Below are positions 1 to 9,256 of a stretch of DNA of 64,000 nt, piece after piece. Under the pieces are notes generated by a model that saw only the letters and a program-made list of their open reading frames with translations, ran no database searches and was not told where the DNA came from. Position 1 is the stretch's first letter; every line of letters begins with the position of its first letter. The translations under genes and the position numbers were made by a program. The DNA comes from a virus. The stretch is taken from IMG/VR virus record IMGVR_UViG_3300045971_000409, positions 1-64,000 of that record, one strand, 5' to 3'.

Positions 1-617
1 GGGCAGGAGATACTCCCGAGCTGGCCGTTATGCTCAACACGATTTCGGTTCATGTTGCCCTCATGTTGCAGTCGGCCTTGCGGGCCTCGTTTGCCCGTGT
101 ACCCCTGCAAACTGACTACTTCATGGTAGACCCTGCCACGGCCACGGCCCTGACCCCGGTACTAAAACTGTCCCGTGGGTTTTTGTCGGCGGACCCCGTA
201 TTAACCCCCTACAGTAATGTTGCAGATATGTTGGCCAAAACGGGAGCTTCTACTTCCGCACTGACCACCCGCACTGACAATACCCTGGGGGCAGTCAAAA
301 TATTTTCGTACGCATCCACCTCCTATTGCGTGTCAGCAGAGTACACCTCTGGCTTCGTGTCCGCGGCCGACAGCGAAGACTCCCAGATGGATAACCCCTC
401 CCCCATTTACTTAGGGGTTCCAGAGTGGCTATCCTCCGTGGCTATCGTCGCTATCATGGATATGTACAAGGCCATGAAACTGTGGAATACCGACATGAAA
501 AAGAGCAAAGACTCAAAACTGGTTTCGGCCTTGCAGCAGTATGGGTTACCCCCCTCGGTGCTGTTATCCATCAACCCATACATTCGGTATGTACCCTCGG
601 GGATTCTGCCGCTATGA
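1..617 (+). CDS. Putative head-tail connector protein, 5' truncated by window edge
   Basis: The frame is open from base 3 to the stop at 615-617, so the gene very likely begins before the window; the first ATG, at 30, has no good ribosome-binding site and need not be the start. At least 204 residues are visible, with a mixed alpha/beta composition and no motif I can name. It sits directly upstream of a probable tail-completion gene and shares the ATGA stop/start overlap, the position where siphoviruses usually carry head-tail connector or adaptor proteins. That role is inferred from position only. Confidence 0.45.
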   Translation, partial: AGDTPELAVMLNTISVHVALMLQSALRASFARVPLQTDYFMVDPATATALTPVLKLSRGFLSADPVLTPYSNVADMLAKTGASTSALTTRTDNTLGAVKIFSYASTSYCVSAEYTSGFVSAADSEDSQMDNPSPIYLGVPEWLSSVAIVAIMDMYKAMKLWNTDMKKSKDSKLVSALQQYGLPPSVLLSINPYIRYVPSGILPL

Positions 618-1132
618 GAATCGAGACTCTACAATCTGCGAATCTTATGCGAAGGATTGTGCGAGAATTTGCCACGGGTAAATTTGAGAAGCAAATCAAT
701 GGGGAGAGTCTGCGTCGTAAGACAGCCATTCTGGTGAAGGGGTTGTTACAGCAACGAATGTTGGCGGGACTTGGCCCTGATGGATTACCGTTCACTGTGT
801 CCAAGCGTTCCATCAAGATGCACACCCGCACCCTACTGGATACCATGACCCTGGCCGGTAGCTTCGCTTACGAGCTGCATAACAATGGCTTCTCTGTGAC
901 ATCCAATGCCACGGTAGGGCAACGCTGGGCCGCAGAGGTGGCCATGGGTAGAAACAGGGACCCGAAAAAAGCACCCAAAACACCAGGGTACAAGTACGCC
1001 GGGGACATTATCGGATACTCTCTGACCGGTGGGAAAAACTGGGACTTCCTGGCCCTGACCCAGAGTGATTTGACCTCGGTAAAAGACCTGATAGCCAACG
1101 AAGTGAGGGAATTCCGTGGATTTGGTAAATAG
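614..1132 (+). CDS. Putative tail completion / head-tail joining protein (lambda Z or HK97 gp10 position)
   Basis: This 172-residue protein starts at ATG 614, overlapping the previous stop by four bases; a longer frame from 425 is open but would lie inside the upstream gene. The N-terminal third is basic and helical (RRIVREF, SLRRKTA), followed by a small alpha/beta region. The size, basic character and location just before the tail tube module fit the minor virion proteins that finish the tail end joined to the head. No catalytic motif is seen. The assignment is from position and general character. Confidence 0.5.
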   Translation: MRIETLQSANLMRRIVREFATGKFEKQINGESLRRKTAILVKGLLQQRMLAGLGPDGLPFTVSKRSIKMHTRTLLDTMTLAGSFAYELHNNGFSVTSNATVGQRWAAEVAMGRNRDPKKAPKTPGYKYAGDIIGYSLTGGKNWDFLALTQSDLTSVKDLIANEVREFRGFGK

Positions 1133-1952
1133 CTGCGCCAAAGACTTGAAAGCCAAACTGACCAAGGCGTCGGGCACTGCCAAGACGTTCTACGTCTACG
1201 ATCAGGATGCGCTTATAGCTCGAACCGAAGGCATGATCCCACCCTACGCGGGAGTAACCTACATGGGCTTATCACCCAGTAGCAACTCGCCCTACGTGTT
1301 CTTGCTTCGGTTCGGAATAATGCTGACCACCGGGGATGAGGACGCCGCGTATTCGGATGCGGGTCGGGGCATGACGGAAGAGCATACTCGCCTGCTGGAT
1401 AGCATCCGCGGGGGAGTGCTTAACACCGCGGCCCCCACCGGCAAACCGTGGCGCTTCGTGAGTGAGAACCCTATCGAGTCCGACAAACTGGGCATCAACT
1501 TCCTCCAGGTCTGGGAATCCGACACGTATCTTACCCCTGGGACGCCCCAGTTTGCCTCTGGGGCCTCTTTGGATGGCATACCCTTACCAGTGCTTACCAT
1601 ACACAACGAGTTCGGCTGGTGCGGGATTATCGGTAGTGCTTCCAAACTTATTGGGCAGGGTCATGCGTATGCCGGAGAGAGCAGGACTCTGGATTGGCCG
1701 GTAGACTTGGTGGGATCGGATAGTCCCGAGACCTACGCCACCAGATACACGCTTCGTACCCTGCGGGACAAAGCTAAAGTGCTGCATGCACAGTACGTAT
1801 TGACATACGGAGCCCGCCGGTTTACTATCCGTTTCCGACACGAGGAGTCGCCCGTAATCAGTGCTGACCCCGTTTTGCAATTAATTGCACCGACAGACAC
1901 AGACCTCTACCAAAATGTGGCTATACGCCTCATGGTTCTCGAAGAGCTGTAA
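1116..1952 (+). CDS. Virion structural protein, unknown, upstream of tail tube
   Basis: A 278-residue protein starting with GTG at 1116, preceded by GAGGGA and overlapping the upstream gene by 17 bases. It is rich in beta-strand-forming residues. The C-terminal part (GARRFTIRFRHEESP, then RLMVLEEL at the end) looks like a domain I associate with uncharacterised phage tail proteins. Its place directly before the tail tube gene matches a tail terminator (lambda U) or a neighbouring tail protein, but it is about twice the length of U. A copy of the dispersed palindrome falls inside it at 1876-1889 and encodes LQLIAP. Confidence 0.5.
   Translation: MDLVNSCAKDLKAKLTKASGTAKTFYVYDQDALIARTEGMIPPYAGVTYMGLSPSSNSPYVFLLRFGIMLTTGDEDAAYSDAGRGMTEEHTRLLDSIRGGVLNTAAPTGKPWRFVSENPIESDKLGINFLQVWESDTYLTPGTPQFASGASLDGIPLPVLTIHNEFGWCGIIGSASKLIGQGHAYAGESRTLDWPVDLVGSDSPETYATRYTLRTLRDKAKVLHAQYVLTYGARRFTIRFRHEESPVISADPVLQLIAPTDTDLYQNVAIRLMVLEEL
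1876..1889. repeat. Dispersed palindrome, copy 1 (in coding)
   Basis: TGCAATTAATTGCA, a perfect 14-base palindrome. This copy lies near the 3' end of the gene before the tail tube and encodes part of LQLIAP. Confidence 0.8.
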
Positions 1953-1979
1953 TAACCTCACACCAAAAAGGAGAAGCGT

Positions 1980-3257
1980 ATGCCACAAGCACAAGGATCA
2001 TTTTCTCAAATCATTATGCAGATGGAGTCCGCGTTCAATGGAACGGCCCCCTCCACCACCGCCACCCAGGATGCGAAAAAAATCTATTTTTCCTCTGAGG
2101 GTTTAGCCCTCAATCAGGATTTAGTAGACTCCCTCCTCATCCGAGGTAATCGTCATGCTTCCGCCCCCATGAGGGGTAAGCTGGATATTGCGGGCAATAT
2201 CACCACGGAACTCATGGCCCAAACCCCACTGTACTACGCTGCTTTTGGGTCTATGGATACCGTACAGACGGGGGGCTCTATGGGAACGGCCCTCACTACC
2301 CCGGTCTTCACTACAGTGGATGCCATAAACCAGACCATCCTCATCACTGCCACGGCCCACGGCCTGGTATGCGGGGACAGCGTGGAAATTACCACCATAA
2401 CCTCCCCTGTTTCAATGAACGGCAAAGTATACCCCGTGGTGTCCGTACCAACGGCAAACACGTTTGTAATCCGTATCCCCATGGGTCTGGCCGCTCAGAC
2501 TTTCACGTTTACAGGTGGGGCTATTAAAAAAGTAACCACCCCCGGCACTATCTTCACCCACACCCTCAAGGCGGGAGGAGCTTTACCCTCCTACTTGATC
2601 GAGAAGGGGTTCCTCGACATAAGCCAGTACTTCCTGTACAAGGGGTGTAAGCTGGATAAATTCGGCTTCACGTTGGGTGCTGATGGACTCATTACCGTTA
2701 CTACTGACTGGATGGGAGCTTCTGAGGCCGTAGCCGTCACCTCCTACGAAATACCCGCCAATGTCCTGGACCTGGGCAAGAGCGGCTTTGATGGCCTTTC
2801 CGCGGGGGCACCAGGCTTCATAAAAGAAAATAACGTCGCCATCGCCACCGTAACCGAGATAAGCTCCTTCTTGCTGGAAAATCAGTTGGATGGGGATACC
2901 TTCATTGTCGGTGGGGGCGGGGTCCGATCTGCGGTCAACCCCGGCATCTACAAGGTATCGGGAACACTCAAAGCTCTATTCATGGACATGGCTCTATACA
3001 CCAAGGCCAAGAACCTCACGCCATCCAGTCTTGATTTCAAATTGTCCCGTAGTGCCACGGGTGATGGTACAGTAGGTAACGAAACCATCCAGTTCTTCAC
3101 CCCGGAACTTGTCTTCAAGCCCAAGTCTCCCGCCATCACCGGACCCAAGGGCGTTTTTGTTGAATTGGGTTTTGTGGGATACTACAACACCAACTCGGAT
3201 GTTACCGGACTTAAAATGACTCTGATGAATGCTACTCCTCCGGGTCAGATGGTCTAA
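1980..3257 (+). CDS. Major tail tube protein with inserted FCCH-like beta domain
   Basis: This 425-residue protein starts at ATG 1980 after AAAAAGGAGA and occupies the lambda V position, before the tail chaperones. The start and the C-terminal half (strands around SYLIEKGF, YKGCKLDKFGFTLG, FVELGFVGYY) have the pattern of siphovirus tail tube proteins, whose hexamers stack to form the hollow tail. Residues of about 105-180 interrupt this fold with a segment (ITATAHGLVCGDSVEI, then NGKVYPVVSV, then ANTFVIRI) that has the pattern often annotated as an E1 FCCH-like beta barrel in phage proteins. It probably projects from the tube surface. The tube role is well supported by order and pattern; the insert is by eye. 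Confidence 0.8.
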   Translation: MPQAQGSFSQIIMQMESAFNGTAPSTTATQDAKKIYFSSEGLALNQDLVDSLLIRGNRHASAPMRGKLDIAGNITTELMAQTPLYYAAFGSMDTVQTGGSMGTALTTPVFTTVDAINQTILITATAHGLVCGDSVEITTITSPVSMNGKVYPVVSVPTANTFVIRIPMGLAAQTFTFTGGAIKKVTTPGTIFTHTLKAGGALPSYLIEKGFLDISQYFLYKGCKLDKFGFTLGADGLITVTTDWMGASEAVAVTSYEIPANVLDLGKSGFDGLSAGAPGFIKENNVAIATVTEISSFLLENQLDGDTFIVGGGGVRSAVNPGIYKVSGTLKALFMDMALYTKAKNLTPSSLDFKLSRSATGDGTVGNETIQFFTPELVFKPKSPAITGPKGVFVELGFVGYYNTNSDVTGLKMTLMNATPPGQMV

Positions 3258-3301
3258 TTTTGCTTCAAGAGGGGCTGTAACCCAGCCCCTCCACAAAAAT
3301 T

Positions 3302-3315
3302 TGCAATTAATTGCA
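3302..3315. repeat. Dispersed palindrome, copy 2 (intergenic)
   Basis: TGCAATTAATTGCA in the 71-base gap between the tail tube and tail chaperone genes, about 14 bases before the chaperone start. Confidence 0.8.
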
Positions 3316-3328
3316 CACGGGGTAAATC

Positions 3329-3823
3329 ATGGAAAACACTGTAGAAAAAAGTTACAACATCGGGGGACGCACGTATCTACAACGCGAACTGGTCTACGGG
3401 CAAATCAAGCAGGTAAAAGCGTTTCTATCCAACCTGAATCTTGATTTTGATAACCCGGAGCAGCTCATAAACTCCGTAATTGAGCAGGGACTCATACCTC
3501 AAGCCTGCGCCATCGTCCTAACCCAAAAAGATGCCGAAATCAAAAGCAAGAACCTGAGTGATGAGGCCGAGTTTTTCGAGTATAACCTGCCCCTCAGCAC
3601 GGGGGTGGCCGCCCTGCAAGATTTTTTCGAGGTTACCCCCGTAGTCTCGCTGTACAACATGGTGAGTCAGATTCTGCTCGGGGTAAGCTCGACCATATCC
3701 ACGATGACGGGCGTAACTGGGTTGACGAACTCGTCGCCCTCTTATGTGGCGGAGACATTACCAAACGAGACGCAATCCTCTGGGGATACACCCCCCGAGA
3801 GTCCGAGCCCTTCATCCGTGTAA
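3329..3823 (+). CDS. Tail assembly chaperone (lambda G equivalent)
   Basis: A 164-residue acidic protein between the tail tube and the tape measure, the position of the chaperone that coats tape measure protein during tail assembly (lambda gpG). The N-terminal 100 residues are helical and well ordered; the C-terminal part becomes low in complexity and ends in a Ser/Pro-rich tail. A T-TTT-TTC heptamer in frame at 3622-3628 followed by a long open -1 frame indicates that a fraction of ribosomes make the extended GT form. The short form needs no frameshift. Confidence 0.75.
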   Translation: MENTVEKSYNIGGRTYLQRELVYGQIKQVKAFLSNLNLDFDNPEQLINSVIEQGLIPQACAIVLTQKDAEIKSKNLSDEAEFFEYNLPLSTGVAALQDFFEVTPVVSLYNMVSQILLGVSSTISTMTGVTGLTNSSPSYVAETLPNETQSSGDTPPESPSPSSV

Positions 3824-4020
3824 AGGAGCGTGAAGCCTTATACCAGGAGGGTATACTCAGTTTCTTGGGGATAGATAGGGGGGGTGGAAAAACACCCCCA
3901 ACCCCAAAGACACCAGAAGCCAAATACTGTGCAGCATGCAAAAAATTGCCGGGGTACAAAGTAGAAGACTGTACCGCCTGCACCCAGGAGATAAAAACAC
4001 ATGAGCAGCTATCAGAGTAA
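3329..4020 (+). CDS. Frameshifted tail assembly chaperone GT (-1 at 3622-3628)
   Basis: The -1 frame is open from 3562 to the TAA at 4018-4020 and has no ATG of its own. From about 3715 it reads as a real protein (WVDELVALLCGGDITK, WGYTPRESEPFIRVKERE). Slippage on T-TTT-TTC would join the first 100 residues of the chaperone to 130 new ones, giving about 230 residues. The end carries two CxxC pairs (CAAC and CTAC) like a small zinc ribbon. It overlaps the tape measure start by 20 bases. Lambda and many siphoviruses make GT this way; the exact slip site here is inferred. Confidence 0.7.
3622..3628 (+). promoter_or_regulatory. Programmed -1 frameshift slippery site TTTTTTC
   Basis: In the chaperone frame the codons are GAT TTT TTC, so the heptamer reads T TTT TTC, an X-XXY-YYZ slippery site of the same kind as the retroviral U-UUU-UUA. 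After slipping, translation resumes at CGA 3628 in the open -1 frame. I found no other good heptamer in the overlap 3562-3823. Confidence 0.65.
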
Positions 4021-7000
4021 AATCGGCTTGGTCATGGAGCTTTTGGGCCAGCAGGACGCATCCTACACGGCGATGCAGACCACTCTGCAAAACCTCGTAA
4101 CGCAGCTTCAAACTATCACCTCCACGTCGAACAACACTGGATCGGCCATCAATAAACTCACGCAAGCCTCTACCCAGGGGTTTGCGGGAGTTACTTCCGC
4201 CGTCAATCAATCCACACAGGCCATCAACAACATGGGGGCGGGTTTAGGGAAAACCCTGACCACGCTCACCGTGCAGCTCAATACGGTAAACCACCAACTC
4301 AACCAATTGAAAAGTGGCCTCTCTGCCCAGTCTTACCAGATGGGGCAAGGGTTCAATATGCTTAATGGTAGCCTCGGCAATATCAACACCAGCATCAATA
4401 CGGTGAAGGGTAGTGCCGGGGGTATGGGGGGAACTGTAACCAGTAATGCTCGTAGTATGACCACGGGCCTCAACAGCGTACATACCTCTCTGCATGGTAT
4501 CTACCGCTTTATGGTACTGATTGCCGCGCACCAGGGTCTCCAGCTTCTAGGCCATTCGTTTATTCAGTATAATCAGACGATGGAGACCACCAAGCTCGGT
4601 ATCGCGGCCATCTACACGTCCATCGGCACCATTACGGAAAAAATGGATGCCCATGGCCAGGCCACTGATAGGGTACTCAATGGTTACGAGAAATGGCGGG
4701 TAGCCTCTCGTATGGCCGGGGATGCCCAGCTAAAATTGCAGAATATGGCCATGTCTTCCCCGTCCACCTACATGGAACTTTTGGAGGTCTATCAGGGGCT
4801 GCTTGCCCCGGCCATGTCCGCCAAAATGACCATGCAGCAGACGTTAGAGATAGCCCTGACCATGACCAACGCGGTCAAGGCTGTAGGCTTACCCTTCAAC
4901 CAGATTAAGTCCGAGGCAAGGGAAATTTTACAGGGTGGTATTCGCCCGCAGGTTTCTACCCTCGGCACGGCGCTGGGGCTTACCAATGACAAAATCAAAG
5001 AGTGGCGGGCGGCTGGCCCTGGGGTATTATTCGATGAACTCAACAAGCGTATGGAGGGTTTCGTTTTTGCCACCAGGGAATTTGACCGTACCTTGATAGG
5101 GTCCTGGTCCAACCTCAAGGACGTAGCCCAGCGTACTCTGGGGGTAGGGCTCGGCAATCTTTTCGAGACAGTCAAAAACCAAATTAGGGGTATTACCAAT
5201 CAACTTGTTGATGTAAAAAAGGATAATAATGGCATGGTGGTAGGTATCACCATGAAGCCGGAAGCCCTCCAGGCCATCAGAGACATGGGGGCAAATCTAA
5301 GTGCTGCCCTAAAGATTGCGGTAGAATTTGTCACCTTTTTGGGAACAAATTTTTCCGTAGTTATAGGCACCGTTGTAGCTGGTGCTTTTATACGGATGGG
5401 TACCGGTATCATGCAAGTTGTTACGAGCATGAAGGCCCTACAAGCCGCAGGGGTGGCAGTAACCACGGCAGGGTGGATTGGTGCCTTGGTGGCTATCGCG
5501 GCCACTATCTCCTCCATCACCTATTTCCGGTATAAAAAGGCGGAGGCCGCAGAGGAAAACAGGGTCACGTATCGTAAAGATATGGAATCGGCAGTAGACC
5601 ACAAATCTGTTCAGGATGAAAAAGGAAAGTACCTGACGGGGGACGCCCTTACTGCCAACGTAAAGGCCAATCGGGAGAAATATCTACCCACCATTAAGAG
5701 CCTTAATGATACCACGTTGGACTACTTCCAGACTAAATTATTAACCCCGGAGCAGGTGCTAGAGGGTATAGATGAAGGATGGATACGTAAGTCGCGGGTG
5801 GGGGTATCTAAGCCTATCATGGGGCACGCCAGTCAGTCTGCGGCTATCAAAGGAGAAAAGGGGGTAGCTGTAGGATCGGGTTGGGATAGTTACAAAGATG
5901 AATGGAATATAGATGAGGCCAAACGACTGGAAGCGACATCTAAGCGATTCCAGATTAAAGCAAGGGATGAAGAAGACCCTCAGCTCAAAGAAATAAATAA
6001 GAAAATGCAGGCGGCCAAAACTCTCTTCGAGGAGCAAGAAGCAAAGATAGACACCTTGAAGGAAAAGGAAAAAGCGGCCGCTAAAGAGAAATATGATGTT
6101 GAGGAAGATTTAAACGCCAAGGGTGAACGTACTGCGGAACAAATGAGTGCCGCAAAAATCACCCTGATAAAAGAAGAGGCCGAAGCAGAACTTAAAGCGG
6201 CTGGGTCTGTCCACCAGGCTCTAGCTGTGTATCGCGCCGCGGGACTAGGTCAGTTAGGTCGAAAAGCCAGTACCATGGCCGAAGAGATAAAGATATTCAA
6301 AAACCAAGTAGACAAGATAGAGGAGACCAAAGTAACTCAGGCTAAACAGAAGGCAACCAACACCCAAACCCATGCCCTTAGTCAAGAGGATTCCAGGTAC
6401 ACCAAGGAAGTCTACACAGGGTATAAGACTGAATTAGATAGTCAAATCAACGATGAAAAAACAGCAGTGGCGGGAAGAAAAGAAAATCTGGAGAGAGCCT
6501 ACCAGGAGCGCACCATTACTGCCGTTCAAAAAGTAAACGCGGAGTATGAAGACCAAAATCATTTACTGGAATACACCCTGTCTATTCAGCGTAGTTTGGC
6601 GGAATTGGCCAGTAAGAGTACCCGTGGGGCCATCAATAAGGAAATAGAGGCTACAGAGGCAACACAGCGGAAACTAAAAGATACCCAACCTTCTAAAGTA
6701 CAAAAGGCTGAATTTCAGACAGTAATTGACACTAAGACCCAAGAGATAGAAACCGCCAAAGAACTCGTCAGTCTTTATGATGAGCTGCACGAGTATGACA
6801 AAAAACACCTGGCCGAAGTAAAACTCATAACAGCCGAGTATGATAAACAAATTGCCCTAGATAAGTCACGTAATAAAGGCCAAAATGTAGATACACTAGA
6901 ACAGATCAAGCAGGAAAAACTGGATGCGGCCAACTCTCTGGTAACCCCCGGTCTTGATACTATGGCCGAGGGTTGGAACTCCACGGTCAAAAAATATAAG

Positions 7001-7936
7001 GATGTCTCTACCCAGTTGCGGGACATATCCGCGTCTACCGCCGAAAGTATGACCCAGGCTTTCTCCAGTACTTTCTTTGACGTGATGAAAGGAAATTTCA
7101 AAGACCTGCAAAGCGTGGCCCTGGCCTTCGTAGATGCCGTACTCAAGCAGCTCACCACCCTGATGGCCAAGATGGCTATGGTCAAGATGCAAGATTCGGC
7201 CTCCAGTGATAGTGGCTGGCTCAATATAGCGGGTAAGGGCATTTTGGCTGTAGCTGGGATGGCTATGGGTAGTGGGGGTGTATCCGGCTCTATGGAGGGG
7301 GGTATGGCCACTACCGGCATGACAGTGGGCTCATCTCCTGCTGAATTTGGGGGCCTGGATACTGCGCCAGTTATGGATCGTATAAGCACGGGAGGAGGGG
7401 CTTCCTTTGGCAACTACTGGCAGCCTCGGGCTAAGGGCGGCCCAACAGCTAAAGGTAGCACCTATATGGTGGGGGAAGAGGGACCAGAGATATTTGTCCC
7501 CACGGAGAATGGCACCATTGTCCCCAACAATCTGCTCAAAGAGTTCAATCTCTTCACAAAAAGAATGAAAAACGGTGGAAATCGTGGTAAGTTCAATTTG
7601 CAGGGAGATATACCCCTGGCAGGACACCGTGAGTCGGGCGGCTCCGTCCGCAAGGGATTAGCCTACTTGGTGGGGGAAAAAGGTACCGAGGGGTACATCT
7701 CAGCCACTACCAATAACGCCACTACGAACATAAAGGCGGGCAACAAGAACACCGATATCCTGGTGCATGCCCCCGTAACTATCGAGGGTAACGGCCAGGG
7801 AAATAACAACAAAGATCAGAGTAATAGTAACAACATAGGGGACAGCATGGCCCAGTTTTCCGACCTGCTCAAAAGTAAGATAATCGAGACCATTACCTCG
7901 GAAAAACGGCCTGGAGGGCTTTTAAGTTATGTCTAG
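4001..7936 (+). CDS. Tape measure protein (lambda H type)
   Basis: A 1,311-residue protein and the longest of the lambda-like tail genes apart from J. The first 170 residues are Gln/Thr/Asn-rich helices. Hydrophobic segments lie around residues 440-510 (GTNFSVVIGTVVAGAF, AGWIGALVAIAATISSI). Long charged coiled coil follows to about residue 1000. Next comes a lambda tape-measure C-terminal-like domain (MTQAFSSTFFDVMKGNF, MAKMAMVKMQ). Two Gly-rich motifs close the protein: GEEGPEIFVP near 1165 and a second, degenerate copy, VGEKGTEGYIS, near 1225. It sets tail length; at about 1.5 angstroms per residue the tail would be near 200 nm. The gene overlaps GT by 20 bases and M by 8. Confidence 0.92.
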   Translation: MSSYQSKIGLVMELLGQQDASYTAMQTTLQNLVTQLQTITSTSNNTGSAINKLTQASTQGFAGVTSAVNQSTQAINNMGAGLGKTLTTLTVQLNTVNHQLNQLKSGLSAQSYQMGQGFNMLNGSLGNINTSINTVKGSAGGMGGTVTSNARSMTTGLNSVHTSLHGIYRFMVLIAAHQGLQLLGHSFIQYNQTMETTKLGIAAIYTSIGTITEKMDAHGQATDRVLNGYEKWRVASRMAGDAQLKLQNMAMSSPSTYMELLEVYQGLLAPAMSAKMTMQQTLEIALTMTNAVKAVGLPFNQIKSEAREILQGGIRPQVSTLGTALGLTNDKIKEWRAAGPGVLFDELNKRMEGFVFATREFDRTLIGSWSNLKDVAQRTLGVGLGNLFETVKNQIRGITNQLVDVKKDNNGMVVGITMKPEALQAIRDMGANLSAALKIAVEFVTFLGTNFSVVIGTVVAGAFIRMGTGIMQVVTSMKALQAAGVAVTTAGWIGALVAIAATISSITYFRYKKAEAAEENRVTYRKDMESAVDHKSVQDEKGKYLTGDALTANVKANREKYLPTIKSLNDTTLDYFQTKLLTPEQVLEGIDEGWIRKSRVGVSKPIMGHASQSAAIKGEKGVAVGSGWDSYKDEWNIDEAKRLEATSKRFQIKARDEEDPQLKEINKKMQAAKTLFEEQEAKIDTLKEKEKAAAKEKYDVEEDLNAKGERTAEQMSAAKITLIKEEAEAELKAAGSVHQALAVYRAAGLGQLGRKASTMAEEIKIFKNQVDKIEETKVTQAKQKATNTQTHALSQEDSRYTKEVYTGYKTELDSQINDEKTAVAGRKENLERAYQERTITAVQKVNAEYEDQNHLLEYTLSIQRSLAELASKSTRGAINKEIEATEATQRKLKDTQPSKVQKAEFQTVIDTKTQEIETAKELVSLYDELHEYDKKHLAEVKLITAEYDKQIALDKSRNKGQNVDTLEQIKQEKLDAANSLVTPGLDTMAEGWNSTVKKYKDVSTQLRDISASTAESMTQAFSSTFFDVMKGNFKDLQSVALAFVDAVLKQLTTLMAKMAMVKMQDSASSDSGWLNIAGKGILAVAGMAMGSGGVSGSMEGGMATTGMTVGSSPAEFGGLDTAPVMDRISTGGGASFGNYWQPRAKGGPTAKGSTYMVGEEGPEIFVPTENGTIVPNNLLKEFNLFTKRMKNGGNRGKFNLQGDIPLAGHRESGGSVRKGLAYLVGEKGTEGYISATTNNATTNIKAGNKNTDILVHAPVTIEGNGQGNNNKDQSNSNNIGDSMAQFSDLLKSKIIETITSEKRPGGLLSYV

Positions 7937-8276
7937 TTCCGATAGATTTGATTGGGTTCCCTCCTACCAACTTGATATAGAGGTTGCTCCCCGGATACGC
8001 TCGGTAAAATTTGGCGATGGGTATGAGCAGCGCATGAAAGATGGCATCAACAATATCGTGACCACCTGGAGTCTGTTGTTTAAGGGTAGGGCCGACGTGG
8101 AAGCTGATGCCATCAATGCCTTCCTGGTGGCTCGGGCTGGGTGGGACTACTTCCTGTTCAAGCCGCCGGGTAGTGCCGTATATGTTAAGGTAAAATGCAC
8201 CAAATGGAAGAAGTCCTACGTTGGGCCCGGCAATAACCTAATTACCACCACTTTTGAACAGGTATTCGATATATGA
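7929..8276 (+). CDS. Minor tail protein M
   Basis: A 115-residue protein with the hallmark of the lambda gpM family: RSVKFGDGYEQR near the start, a central GWDYFLFKPPG, and a C-terminal FEQVF. The length matches lambda gpM (109). It follows the tape measure with an 8-base overlap and precedes L with a 4-base overlap, the lambda order. The family acts at the tail tip, joining baseplate components to the tube. Confidence 0.9.
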   Translation: MSSSDRFDWVPSYQLDIEVAPRIRSVKFGDGYEQRMKDGINNIVTTWSLLFKGRADVEADAINAFLVARAGWDYFLFKPPGSAVYVKVKCTKWKKSYVGPGNNLITTTFEQVFDI

Positions 8277-9256
8277 TAGCCCTCAGCGGACCCGCAAGTA
8301 ATTTATCATCTTTGGTCGTAAACAAGCTCCTGACCAACTATGCCCCGATCACCGTATCAGGCTCTGTGGGGGCTACTTACGTTTCCGTATCCGCGGGTAG
8401 TTTGCCGGTAGGCTTGAATGTCCAACTGGCCAGTAGCACCGTAATAAATTTCTACGGAACCCCCTCTGCGATAGGAACCTACCCCTTCACGTTAAAGGTG
8501 CAGGACAACAATGGACCCGTGTACTTGTCCTATACCTTTACCGTGGCCAGTAGCATGCTGGCCGCAGACTCCCAGCACCTGGCCCTGGACACCCTGCTGG
8601 AGCTGTATGAGCTGGATACCTCCCCTATTGATGGCGGAAGCATCCACTACTATTTCTACGCTGGGGTTGTAAATAGTCAAGCCGTAGTATGGCAGGGCAA
8701 CACCTACACGCCCTGGCCTATACTGGTGACTGGATTCGAGGTTGATGGTCGAGGTAAAGCTCCCAGGCCCCGGCTACAGGTCTCCAATAGGGACAGGATG
8801 GTCACTACCCTTAACCTGTCTCTCCAGGACCTTATAGGGGCCAAAATCATTCGTCGTCGCACCTATTACCGCTATCTGGATGCAGTCAATTTTACCGGCA
8901 ATGTCAACCCCACTGCTGACGCCACGGCCCACTACCCAGATGATTTGTACTTTGTGGAGCAGAAGATAAAAGAGGACAAAAATAGCGTAGAGTATGAGTT
9001 GGCGGGGGTGTACGATCTAACCAATCTGCTGCTCCCCCTCCGTAAAATAAACTCGGACTACTGCTCTTGGACTTACAAGGGAGTGGAGTGCGGCTACATT
9101 CGCCCCGTGTATTTCACGGCTTATGATGCCCCCACTACCGATGTAAACGCTGACGCCTGTGGTAAGCGTCTGAGCAGTTGCCGTCTACGCTTTAGTATTG
9201 CTGGTGAGTCCCTGCCGTTTGGTGGATTCCCAGGGGCCGGAAAATACGCTATATGA
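8273..9256 (+). CDS. Minor tail protein L with N-terminal Ig-like (He_PIG) domain
   Basis: 327 residues, about 95 longer than lambda gpL. Residues 95-327 match the gpL family (FEVDGRGKAPRPRLQVSN, YELAGVYDLTNLLLPLRKI) and keep four C-terminal cysteines (YCSW, ECGY, ACGK, SSCR). In lambda gpL the corresponding cysteines hold a 4Fe-4S cluster. The first 90 residues are an added beta-sandwich of the putative-Ig He_PIG type (AGSLPVGLNV, then GTPSAIGTYPFTLKVQDN), common in proteins that bind surfaces. The protein forms part of the tail-tip hub. The fusion is seen directly; an exposed adhesive role is inferred. Confidence 0.88.
   Translation: MIALSGPASNLSSLVVNKLLTNYAPITVSGSVGATYVSVSAGSLPVGLNVQLASSTVINFYGTPSAIGTYPFTLKVQDNNGPVYLSYTFTVASSMLAADSQHLALDTLLELYELDTSPIDGGSIHYYFYAGVVNSQAVVWQGNTYTPWPILVTGFEVDGRGKAPRPRLQVSNRDRMVTTLNLSLQDLIGAKIIRRRTYYRYLDAVNFTGNVNPTADATAHYPDDLYFVEQKIKEDKNSVEYELAGVYDLTNLLLPLRKINSDYCSWTYKGVECGYIRPVYFTAYDAPTTDVNADACGKRLSSCRLRFSIAGESLPFGGFPGAGKYAI

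Noticed and set aside
6775-7413. 212-residue open frame on the minus strand opposite the tape measure gene
   Set aside because: It is antisense to a confident gene, has no convincing ribosome-binding site or promoter, and every supported gene in the window is on the + strand.
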